Positions 44,769 to 54,717 of a DNA stretch of 64,000 nucleotides are shown one piece after another; the stretch's first letter is position 1, and each line of letters opens with the position of its first letter. The notes under the pieces were generated by a model. It did not search any database and had not been told where the DNA came from. It was given only the letters and a program-made list of their open reading frames with translations. Source of the stretch: Protea cynaroides (taxonomy: Eukaryota; Streptophyta; Magnoliopsida; Proteales; Proteaceae). The position numbers were made by a program, and so were the translations under genes. The stretch is from contig CM053268.1 of the NCBI GenBank assembly GCA_028583415.1, positions 21,685,923 to 21,749,922 on the forward strand, read 5' to 3'.

Positions 44769-47179
44769 TGTAAGACCCGCACTCCGTAAACCCGGTTTAA
44801 ACCTTGGTTTTGTGTCGTAGCAGGTCTTTCGATCATTATCGGGCCAGACGGGACGAGCGGATGACAAACAGGTACAAAATCAGACCAAAGATGATCAAAT
44901 CAACATGATTTTATGTTGACCGATCGATGGTACCGGTCATGGTACCGGTCGACCGGTCAACTCTGCACAGCTGACTACGGAGATCCAAAAATTGATCTCT
45001 GTGGGTCCCATTTTCCTAAATCCTAATGCCTGAACCTTCCTAATCCTAATAGGGTTACTAAACCCTAATTCTAGCCTATAAATACACCCTTAAACCTCCT
45101 CAAATCTTTTCCATTGTCTCTCACAAACCCTAGAGAAGAGAAAGAGGTTGGAAAGGAGAAGGAGCTAGGAAGAAGAAGGAGGTGCCGCCATTGCCGTTTG
45201 ACGAAGCTCACTCTACGCTAGTCAACGGTAAGTGTTTTAACCATTCTTCTTATCCTATGACTCTAGGATAGTTGTGTGGGTGGATCAATACCATGCAAAG
45301 TAGGTATTGATCTAAAACCCTAAATTGGATATTAAACCCTAAGTTGCCGTCAAACCCTAGATTCGAGTTCCGAGTTGATATTCATCGAAACTAGACTTGA
45401 ATGAGTTGGAGATAACTCTAACTCAAAGCTCAGACTTAGAATGGATAGGAAAAACCCTGGAAATCCTTGGAGGATGATCGACGGCAGTCGAAAAACCCAC
45501 GTATGGTCTTTCGGAGACATACCGGTCGACTATACCGGTTGCACACTGTGCGGCTGGTATGTTGCCACCGGTACCTTCTGGGGGGCTGGTCTGTGGGGAC
45601 CGGCTGACCATACCGGTCGCCAGTCTTCCCCATAGAGCTACAACCGGTACATGCCACCGGTCAGCTCTGTGAGGGTATTTTGTAACCATGTTGGTTTCCG
45701 ACCAACATGAAACCCTAAGAAAAATATTCTAATGAAACCCTAATAATATTGTAGGACTTTGTGACTTTTCGTTTGGATCATGCGACGTGGAGCAAGCTAA
45801 CAAACGACCGTCAGGTAAGGGAATCTGACCGAAACCTAATAATTAATGGACAGTAAATCTTTCTTATTGACACTGAATATATATGATGTGATGTTTGTGC
45901 ATATTCACATGTCTTCCTTTACTTTCAGTTATTATTATTGTTCATGCATTGATAGGATGTGATTGTTAGGCATGTGATTATTTTCGTTAGTGTGTGGAGT
46001 GGGGCGTGGGGCGTGGGTCTGGGATCATTCCTCACACTGGCACCTTTTGTAGTATTCTGTCTTAACATGCTTGGTACGGGTGGGGCATCAGGGAAAGGTC
46101 GTGGTACGGTGGTCTCCGATGTTGATGCTGGTCTGGCCATGGTTATGTGGCATTGTGGTCTCCGAGGTCGACTCTGACTTGTCCACGATGCTTTAGCTCT
46201 ATCTCTATGCCGTAGGGAGTTATGTTGGGATAGGGTCTACCTGCGTTATGTTTCTATCCTAGTGTGTTAGTTACGGATAGGGTATCAGGGGGAGGTGAGG
46301 TATTGTGGTCTCCAGCCCGGCCTGCATGCTCTAGCTCTATCTCTATGCCGTAGACGGCTGTGCTGGGATAGAGCGTACATGGATGACATATAGGATTGAT
46401 TAGTTGCGAGCCCAGTTTGCGAGCCCTGGCCAGTAGGGGCTTAGGTACTGGTATGGGTAGAGCATCAGGGGAGGTACGGGGGTATCTTAACTCTATCTCT
46501 ATTCCATGATGGGTGCATGTGGGCCGATGGTGGTGTGATTCCATGCGGTGCCACACACTCGTGTATAGAGGTGCGGGGGCCACCAAACCTTTCTATAGCA
46601 CATTGCAAACTTAAATCAGACCACAGCATAAAATGATTGTTACTCATGCATAATATTGTGGAACTGTCTGATTGTCTTACTGAGCTAAGTTGTGAGCTCA
46701 CCCTTTGTGTACACATTGTTTTTAGATGTTGATGCAGGATACATGGTGGACGACTATATGAACGCTCCGACGTATGGTGATGTTGCTGCTCTGGGCGTAC
46801 AGGCAGGAGAGGACGAGCATGACGCTTCATGCGAGTGCTCTGCGTGTACCTGTGATTTCTTTTATTTATTTGTTTCAATTGTTTTCGATTGACTTTTAAA
46901 GAGATGTAATGATATTATATTTTATGATTGGATTTGAATAATGGGATATTTTATTTAAATTATCAATAGATACTTAGTTCATTCTATTTAAAAACTTCCG
47001 CTGTATTATTTATATTCTGATTGTGGTTATGTGCAATGGTTTGTATGAGTAGACACGGTCTATTCGAGATCCTGGTGTGAACCGTTGGTTCAATGACGGT
47101 TCACTCACACCATTATGGTTGGATCAGAATTGGGGTGTGACAACTTGGTATCAAAGCTATTCCGAATTGGGGTGTGACA
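44769..47179 (+). mobile_element. LTR with primer site and stub of second LTR, duplication CCCCA
   Basis: A complete ACCGGT-family LTR (44769-47142) is followed by ACTTGGTATCAAAGCT (primer site) and then only the last ~20 bases of a second LTR (TTCCGAATTGGGGTGTGACA, 47160-47179). CCCCA lies at 44764-44768 and 47180-47184. So the whole internal region and nearly all of the 3' LTR were deleted after insertion, not by LTR-LTR recombination. TATA box CTATAAATA at 45075-45084; telo-box ACAAACCCTAG at about 45124. Confidence 0.9.
46726..46892 (+). other. Candidate last exon of the LTR reading frame, best copy
   Basis: Predicted exons: exon 1 ends CAACG at 45227 (donor GTAAGTG), exon 2 45755-45814 (acceptor ATTGTAG, donor CGTCAG/GTAAGG), exon 3 from 46726 (acceptor TTTTTAG). 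Joined, they stay in one frame: VPPLPFDEAHSTLVN, GLCDFSFGSCDVEQANKRPS, DVDAGYMVDDYMNAPTYGDV, then EDEHDASCECSACTCD and a hydrophobic tail to a stop at 46892. No in-frame ATG precedes it; the upstream stop is the TAG of the telo-box. No known domain recognised. Confidence 0.55.
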
Positions 47180-47878
47180 CCCCATGGTGATATGCTAGGT
47201 CTGATATAACCCTTGTCCAACAATTCCTGTAACTGTACCTTTAATTCCTTCAGTTCAGCAGGAGCCATTCGATAGGGAGCTTTAGATACTGGTGCGGCTC
47301 CGAGTATCAGATCTATAACGAACTCTGTCGCTCGGTCGGGTGGCAGTCCTAGTAGTTCCTCAGGAAATACATCTGAAAAGTCACGCACAACATCAATATC
47401 CTCCATTCATGGTGCTTCCTTAGTAAGGTCAACCACGGATACCAGATACCCAACTCCTCCTTTCTCGAGGAATTTTTTAGCCTTTAATGCAGAGAGGATG
47501 AGTTTTCGTTTACAGGGAAATTTGGTTCCCAAAAAACTAAACTCTGCTCCTTCCTTGTCTTTAAATGTCAATTTTTTTCTGCACATAATAGGTTTGCAGA
47601 ATGCCGAGCTAACCAATCCATTCCCAAGATAACGTCAAAGTCTATCATCTCGAGTTGAATCAGGGTTGCATCCAAAATCTTCTCGCCGATAAGAACTGGA
47701 CATGGTCCATAACCTTTTTCTAATTCAACTTCTAATCTCATAGGCGATCGTACAAGCAATTTATAGTCTAAAGATCTGAGGGGTAGATTTAGCTTCTTTC
47801 CAAATGACACAGATATAAAAGAATAAGTAGCTCCAGAATCAAAGAGTACTCTGGCGGGTATCATTAATAGGTACGATA
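47180..47878 (-). pseudogene. pol: Element 2 pol: protease and RT N-terminus
   Basis: Protease keeps its active site (PARVLFDSGATYSFISVSFG, 47864-47800) and VILGMDWLARHS. Frame breaks follow near 47600 and 47407. The RT N-terminal extension reads DIDVVRDFSDVFPEELLGLP, APYRMAPAELKELKVQLQEL, GYIRPSISPWG up to the nested LTR. Confidence 0.87.
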
Positions 47879-47904
47879 CCTATGATTTGTTTTAATTTAG
47901 TCTA

Positions 47905-49208
47905 CATGCTCACACAGGTAATACAAAATGAAAGGTTGAGGTCATACCTATGACCACATCAGGCGATGCGACAGCATCCTCAGATGTAACTGCATAAACA
48001 TTCCCTTGTTGTAGCTGCTTCCTAGGCTTAGGACACTCCCTTGAATAATGTCCAATTTGATTGCAGTTAAAGCATTTTACTCCCTCAGTATTTTGCTTTT
48101 GTTGTTGTTGGGCTGTTGGAGTAGTCTTGGTTGCAGCATTAAAGCCTTGAGTACAGAAGGATTTAAATGTTTTTGTGTTCCCTCCATTGTATGAATTTCC
48201 GTTAGGCCTTTTTATACCTCTATTCTGAGCAAGGTAGCTCCCCCTCTGGCTCAACTCTATCACTCGAGCAATCTGTACTGCTTCATTGTAACTTTTCTAG
48301 TCCTAGAACATGCTCACGAATGCTTCCCCTAAGTCCCATGACGAACCTTCGAGTCTTAGTATTTTTCTTTTGCATGCTAGAGGGTGCAAAGAAAAACAGC
48401 TCTTCATAACGTTGTTGGTATGCATCCACAGTCATCTATCCCTGATATAAACTCAGGAACTCTCTCTCCATAGCATCTCTGAAACTTCTGGGAAAATATT
48501 TCTCAAATAATGCCTCTTTATAGATAGCCCAGGTTAATTGGGCGTGTTTTGTTAATAGATATGTCCGGGTAGACTTCCACCAGTGGTGTGCATCGCCCTT
48601 CAGCATAAATGTGGCGCACAACACTTTTTTTCCTCATTAACTGTCATCATCATAAAATTCATTTCCATCTCGTCGATCCAATGATCTGGCCACAAAGGAT
48701 CTGCTGGCTTGCCATTATATTCCTTGGGCTTCATTTTTAGAAAATGCTCGATCACTCGAGAGTGGTCCAACTGATACTGAGCATAGGCCCCGTACATAGG
48801 TGGTTGATACTGGTAACTGCCTTGAGCTTCCTCAAGGTTCTGTACTGGAGCTTGTACAACTGGTGTTTGAGGTGCATGGGGTACCGTGTTGCTACCCCCT
48901 GGTACTGTGCTAGCTTGTCGGGCTGGCATAGGTGTAGCATGTGCAGCTGGAAAAACCATTCCTATAGCAGCTTGCATATTGACTTGCACCTACTGTATTT
49001 GCTGCAGCTGTTGTGCTAGGTTCATAACTGCCGTAGCCAAATCTGTAGGTGGGGCTGGCAAGTTCATAGGATTTGCCTAGCCATTAGCTCCTGGTGGTAC
49101 CACATTCGGATTCTCTTGTACTTCAGGAATTTCATGGCTAGTTTCCTCCACAGGTGGTGGTGGTGGAATTGGGTTACGTCCCCGTCTGGTTACTCTTTGC
49201 CCAGCCAT
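47905..49208 (-). pseudogene. gag: Element 2 gag
   Basis: ATG at 49208 (MAGQRVTRRGRNPIPPPPPV), Pro/Gln-rich N-terminus, capsid region (YNGKPADPLWPDHWIDEMEM, WWKSTRTYLLTKHAQLTW) and an intact CCHC knuckle CFNCNQIGHYSREC with a basic tail. In-frame stops near 49080 and 48987 and frameshifts near 48610 and 48290 break it. Homologous to gag of element 1 along its length. Confidence 0.85.
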
Positions 49209-49354
49209 TTCCTGTTCCGATGGTGGTAATGTCTGAAAAAATCATAGAACATATGAGGCAATCATAATATACATCATTCCCATGTCAAAATCCATCTAAT
49301 CAATGTAGAATTCCAATTTCCATGTCATTCAAACAAAATATTGTATTTTCCATC

Positions 49355-49580
49355 GTAGGGTCGATGGTAGGATCGCCCTATGTTAGACCCTAGGGTATGC
49401 GACCTCACAAAACCCTGTCAGCTCACCGAGAGCCTAGGGCGGTCATAGGGTCGGTATATGTCCGACCCTAGGTCCAACCACACGATGTCTATTAGATCAC
49501 CGAGAGCCTAGGGTCGATGGTTGGGTCGGTCGTAGGGTCGCACATTTTGTGGAATTCTACGACCCCACGACCCAAAATTA
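49355..49580. promoter_or_regulatory. GGGTCG motif cluster between gag and the antisense gene
   Basis: GGGTCGATGG, GGGTCGGT, GGGTCGCA, CCGACCC and TGCGACC words between the gag start (49208, minus) and the first exon of the antisense gene (about 49600-49724, plus). Same position as the cluster at 27740-27965 of element 1, with words shifted toward GGTCGCA/GGTCGGT as in this element's LTRs. Confidence 0.5.
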
Positions 49581-49724
49581 GGTTTTTAAACCCGATTTTG
49601 GAGTCATTTCTTACTCTTTCTTCTTTCCTCCAACTCAACTCGCTTCCCCTGAGTTGCTACAGTATCGACCCCTAGTGTTTGGTGATTATTTCTTCTGTTC
49701 ACAACTTCCGTTCCTTTCCTTCAG

Positions 49725-50150
49725 GTATGCTCTCTACTGTTTCTCATTATTAGGCTTTCAAAACTAGGTTTTTTCTCCATTTATATCGTTTTCTTCAAAT
49801 TAAAATTTTTCTAACCGTAAAAATTTGATTTTTATTGGGGGCTTTTGCTATTGGCTACCCAATGGACGAAAGCCCTCAAGAAAATTTGAGTTTCATCGGT
49901 TGGTTTTTGAGAAACTTGAAATTTTCCTCTTTTGACCTAATTTTTGGGATTTTTCCAATTTATTGAAATTTCTTCAAATTCGATCTTCCTAGTTTAAATT
50001 TTGCGGGATGTTTTGGAACCTATGTAAATCCTTCTGCCCAGTTGTTTGGGTGAAAAGTGAGGTTTTTGGCCAAACCATGCCGTTATAATGCTAAAATTTT
50101 GAGTTTTTCACCATATCTAATATTTTGTTTATTTTTTTGTGTCTTTGCAG
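49725..50150 (+). other. 5'UTR intron of the antisense gene, second copy
   Basis: Donor TTCAG/GTATGC at 49724/49725, acceptor CTTTGCAG at 50150, five bases before the ATG. Stem GGGCTTTTG/CGAAAGCCC at 49838-49876 and a second inverted repeat at 49880-49926 as in element 1. Confidence 0.55.
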
Positions 50151-50155
50151 ATAGT

Positions 50156-51377
50156 ATGGCTCGTACTAAGGTTCCCAGAGCTCATAATCCTATTCGTTTT
50201 TGCTCTAACGTGGCAGAGGCTCAGTATGCTCGTTATGAGCATAAGAAGGTGGAAGGGGGTCGTTGTGTAAACTTGGCTAGTTTAGCCTTGTTTAACGTAG
50301 AGGGTGCCTTCGGTGACATGGGTTGGCTTCCCATGATCACATATGAGGCTTGTACCTGTCCTGCTTTGGTGAAGCAGTTCTATTGCAACCTCCAGGTAGT
50401 GGGTGATCACAATGATACAGAGAAGGGTAGGGAGCTTAGGATCACCAGCTATGTGAAAGGGGTGGAAGTTTCCTTTAACTGCCAGCAGTTTGGTGATCTC
50501 CTGGGCATATCAAATGATGGCCCCTTGGTGTACTATGCTCCTAAGGAACCCTAGTTCCTATCCTTGATGACTGAGATTGATAGTCAGCTTCTTAGAGGTG
50601 ATCGCTAGGAGATGAAGGCAATTAACCTACGGCCAGAGCCTTGGGTGTACTGCAAGATCATTCAGCACAACCTGATTCCCCAGAGTGGCCATTATGATAG
50701 AATTTCTCAATTGACCCAATATGTCTTGTACTGTATCTGCACTAGGCAGCTGGTCTACCTTCCATACATTATTATCCGGACGATGATCCATGCTACGCCG
50801 CCTGATCATATAGGCAACCTGCCCTACAGACGTCTGATCACCACTCTGCTCACATGCCTACACGTCGACTTATTGGATGAGAGGATTTACGAGGATACTT
50901 TCTCTTCTGACCTGGACTGGGAGGCCATCTGCAGGATGGGTATGCGAGATGCACAGGTTAGTGACGATGAGAGGAACGCTTTGGTGAGTCCTCGTACCCG
51001 AGTAGAGATGGCAGACACCGAGGCAGCAGCAATAGTAGCAGCAGCAGCAGGAGTCCATGGGGGTGATGCTGAGAATGATGATCGTATGTATATGGATGTA
51101 GGCACCATACCTCCTCCATCACCACCACATTCTATTGGAGCTGGCCAATATCGGGTTCCTTTACATGCAGCTGGTCCTTCGTACCCACCATCTGATGACG
51201 TGATGGGTTGCTGCATGAGATTAGGGAGGCCCAACGAGAGTCTGATCAACGGATGGCCGAGCTAGCAGCTAGTCTCCAGGTGACCTAGACTCAGGTAGCC
51301 TAGCTACTAGAGTGTATGCTGAGGACTATGACCGAGATCGTAAGGCACCTCCTCCTCTAGCACCTCCAGCTTCATGA
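50156..51377 (+). pseudogene. Extra gene antisense to gag-pol, second copy
   Basis: Starts MARTKVPRAHNPIRFCSNVA. The first 133 codons are open: LALFNVEGAFGDMGWLPMIT, LVKQFYCNLQVVGDHND, SYVKGVEVSFNCQQFGDLLG. Stops near 50553 and 50609 precede a second open part (NLIPQSGHYDRISQLTQYVL, LPYIIIRTMIHA, GNLPYRRLIT, MGMRDAQVSDDERN, Ala-rich run, DDRMYMDVGTIPPPSPP), with more breaks before the end APPAS at 51377. It resembles plant 'putative transposon protein' (PF20167-like) domains. Compared with the copy at 28561, most differences between the two are conservative at protein level, as expected if it was once translated. Role unknown. Confidence 0.74.
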
Positions 51378-51647
51378 TGCATATTTTTTTTTGTTTTTCC
51401 TTGTACTACAGAGTAACTGTCCGGATTATGGGCCGTATTCTGATTTGGATATGTATATACGTTGCTTTTTATTCAATGTGTATATGAAACTTGTTTTTCA
51501 TCTTAATAGTGCATTATTCTCTTTCTTAATTTTATCTCATACAACACAGGTGCTTATAGTGTGTTATTATTATAGCTTTTAAATTTTATCCTAACTCAGT
51601 TTACAAACTTTTTGTGGAAGTATATCGGTTTAATAGACAGGGCCCGA

Positions 51648-51663
51648 GGCTCTGATACCAAGT
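51648..51663 (-). other. Element 2 primer binding site
   Basis: In sense ACTTGGTATCAGAGCC directly after the 5' LTR: complement of initiator methionine tRNA 3' end, intact. Confidence 0.87.
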
Positions 51664-53951
51664 TGTCACACCCCAATTTCGTACCAACCGGAATAGTACA
51701 ATGAACCGTCTATGATTCAACGGTTCAACCAGGATCTCGAATAGACAGTGTCCATTTGCTTAAACCATATACATCCACAATCATAATCAGAGTAAATAAA
51801 CAATAGCGGAAGTTTTTATACTAATGAACTGAGAGTCTGACAATGATAACATAAATAAATTATCCAATTATCTTCTATTGACTAAGACATAAAATAAAAT
51901 AAAATAAATTAATCAATTACATCGTATGAATAATTCAAATATAAATCTAATCGAAGACACATGAGTTGCACTCGCATGACGAATCATGCGACTCCATCAT
52001 AGCTTATGCATCCATCGCTGTAGCATGTCCGTACATCGGAGCATTCATATAGTCATCTACTGTGGTACCTACATCATCAACTAAAAATATTCAACGTCGA
52101 AAGGGTGAGCACACATCACGACTCAGTGAGCAAACAAAACAATGCATGCATTCAATTCATATTTTTGGTCTGGTTCATAAGTTTGCAATGTACAATAGAA
52201 AGGTTTGGTGTCCGTCACAGCTCTATACATGAGTATGTGAAGCCGTCCAATGGATCAAACACCATTATCGTCGCACATGCACCCATCATGGAATAGGGAG
52301 AGAGCTAAAGTGCTTAGGACCGCACTGCATCACACTTCCCTGATGCCCTACCCATACCAATACGTGAGCCCCTATTAGCAAGGGCTTGCAAACTAGGATC
52401 GCAACTAACCAATCCTAATGTCAAACAGTGTATCCAAGGCCTCACCCCAGCATCCCTCAATATGTCCATAGAGATAGAGCTAAGGCCCCCCGGCAGAGTC
52501 AAAGACTACACGGTCCGAAACCACCTCCCCTGATGCCCTACGACTAATAGTTCTGCTAAGGTAATGGCGATACAATGATATCAGTAGACAAGACTTGAGT
52601 AGAGATAGAGCTAAAGTGCTTAGGACCGCATCGCATCACACTTCCCCTGATGCCCTACTCGCATCAAGTATACTAACCACACACACATTCACATACCTAT
52701 TCCTGGCATCATCATCATCATCATGTTATAAATAAACGGAATTAAATATGCATGGACAGTAATAGCAAGAATATTGGATGACATGTTAAATGCACATTAC
52801 ACGCATACAAGCATAGAATCATTCATGGCATCGGACTCAATAAACAAAAATAGTTTATTATTAGTCAATTAGTTTAGGTTTTGTTCCCTCACCTTTGATT
52901 GCTAGTAGATCCTCGTTCAAGCTTTATAATTCACTTTTAAATCACTGAAAAAACCTAACAAGTCGATAGATTTTAATTAGAATTAATTCCAATATGTTTA
53001 AACTAACAGAAACTGAGGGGTCGCAGCTAGGGTCACACCTGGGGTCTCAGTTTCTGCGACCACAGGGTGTAGGGTCGCAGGTGGGGTCGAATATACTTCG
53101 ACCCTACGTGAGACCACACCCTCCCTGAAACTTTTCGAGGGCATGTGGTCGAACATGTGGGTCTCATGGGGTCGAATATCATGCGACCCTACGTGCGACC
53201 ACACGTGTTATGGTCGATCTTTCACTCTTAAGTCCATTTCTCCTTGTTGGAATCCTCTGGCTTATCTTCATGGTCCTTCCTATGATTGTTCTATGGCTCA
53301 AGACTATAATTTTACACACTTTCCATTGTCCACAATGATTTCCTCCATGGATTCCTTGGAATTTGTCCATGGATGGATGATTTGGGAGAAACCTAATCTT
53401 ATCTTCTTCATGAACTATTCTAGGCTCTTAATTCATGTAGGGAATCAGGTTCATAGCTTAGGTTTGCTGAGATTCAGAATTTTCTCTGAACTTTTCTCCT
53501 CCTTGGTCTTCTTCTTCAATTCTCCTTCTCTTCCTTCTCTTCTCTTTCTCTAACTTTCAGTTAGGGTTCTAAAAGGATAAAAGAGGCTAAGGGATGTCCT
53601 ATTTATAGAGAAAAACCCTCCATAATAAGCCCCAATGAGTTTAGGAAAGAACCCCCTTTGGATTAGGAAGGTTTCTTAAATTCGGTTTCTGACTGTTTCC
53701 ATAGGGTCGGATGTAGGGTCACAGAATTCGTCGGCCCTAAACATGCGACCACACGACGGGTTGGACTCTTTTGTGGTGGGGTCGGTCATACCTGTTTAGG
53801 CATGCGACCACACACTCATATTTGACTGTTTTGAGTTAAATTTCATACCTGGTCTTGTGGTTTCTTCACGCACTTGGTCCACTTGGCTCGACCATGATAG
53901 GTAGACCTGGTACAAGGTGGTAAGACCGGTTAGTTCAATACGGGTCTTACA
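51664..53951 (-). repeat. Element 2 5' LTR
   Basis: 2,288 bp, TGTCACACC...GGTCTTACA followed by AAGTC. TATA box CTATAAATAGG in sense at 53599-53610. Word clusters at 53015-53215 and 53700-53815. Confidence 0.92.
51947..52080 (-). other. Candidate last exon of the LTR reading frame
   Basis: Homologue of 36580-36713 in the partner LTR, ending HDSSCECNSCVFD stop. The Gly codon of the DDAG block is changed (GCAGG to GTAGG). Confidence 0.45.
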
Positions 53952-54490
53952 AAGTCACACTGACATTTAGACCAAAGATAGTTCTTAAGATCTTGTCGGG
54001 TGTACCCAAGGTTTTTACTCCCACCTACTTGTCTACCCATATATTCAAATGTAGCCTTAGGCTGACTCCCAAAATCATCAGCCAAATCAATCTCAAAAAC
54101 CTGTACATTTGAAAGTTTGCGTTGTGATCGCATTATATGTAATGTAGTCTACAAATGAAAAAGGTGATTGTGCTCTAAGACAAACTCACGACACTGGTAT
54201 TTTCCATTCTCCATTATAGCTATTACCATCCTTGCAGGGCAATTGGTTCTAGTCTTAGCTTGAGGTTTGATTGTATCAATATCCTATTTATCATTTTGCC
54301 TCAAACCTTGTTTATTACATACAAATGTCCTCGAGGTAATGATCGATTTGTCTTTGTTGCTCCTCCATGCATAGCCTCTCCTAACATTGAAACCCATCCT
54401 TCCCCCATAGGAATTGTAGAATTCTTATGCTTCATCCATGTCAATCCAAGGCTCATCCTCAACCTCTAAACCAATGCCTTGATCTCCCAT
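53952..54490 (-). pseudogene. MULE transposase, FAR1-type, N-terminal part
   Basis: ATG at 54490 (MGDQGIGLEVEDEPWIDMDE), then the FAR1 zinc-binding domain: EFYNSYGGRMGFNVRRGYAW, FVCNKQGLR, TRTNCPARMVIAIMENGKYQ, CREFVLEHNH (the Cys-Cys-His-His pattern of FAR1 DNA-binding domains), and RKLSNVQVFEIDLADDFGSQ ... GYTRQDLKNYLWSK. Two in-frame stops (near 54437 and 54290) and a frame break near 54145. The protein is then cut at 53951 by element 2 and continues at 36297. The domain would bind the TIRs. Confidence 0.87.
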
Positions 54491-54717
54491 CTATACCAAT
54501 CATTAAAAAAAAAAGAAAAAAAAAGAAGGTAATATTAGGCTACATGTTAAAGCTCTAAGATAAAAGATTAGACTACATATAATAGACACATGTTAGGCAT
54601 GAACTATCTAAGGATTCAGATTTCATAACTAGATGATATGATCAAGAATTCTAAAAACTAGTTGTTAAAATTTGAGAACAGTATAACAAAGAGTTAAGGC
54701 TTCATGAAAACTAGAGA
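54491..54717 (-). other. MULE transposase leader
   Basis: AT-rich 5' flank of the transposase up to a solo LTR insertion. An A-rich run lies at 54506-54529. No other feature. Confidence 0.5.

Larger units (their letters stand above)
36298..53951 (-). mobile_element. Element 2: full-length Ty3 chromovirus, minus strand, duplication AAGTC
   Basis: LTRs at 36298-38611 and 51664-53951, with AAGTC on both sides (36293-36297 and 53952-53956). Same order as element 1: 5' LTR, primer site (51648-51663), antisense gene (50156-51377), gag (49208-47905), pol, polypurine tract, 3' LTR. Two later insertions split pol: 40321-43680 (truncated LTR holding a solo LTR) and 44769-47179 (LTR plus primer site). 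Without them it is about 11.9 kb, the same as element 1. Its LTR words are mostly GGGTCGCA/GTGCGACC, a variant of the GGGTCGA family. Confidence 0.93.
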
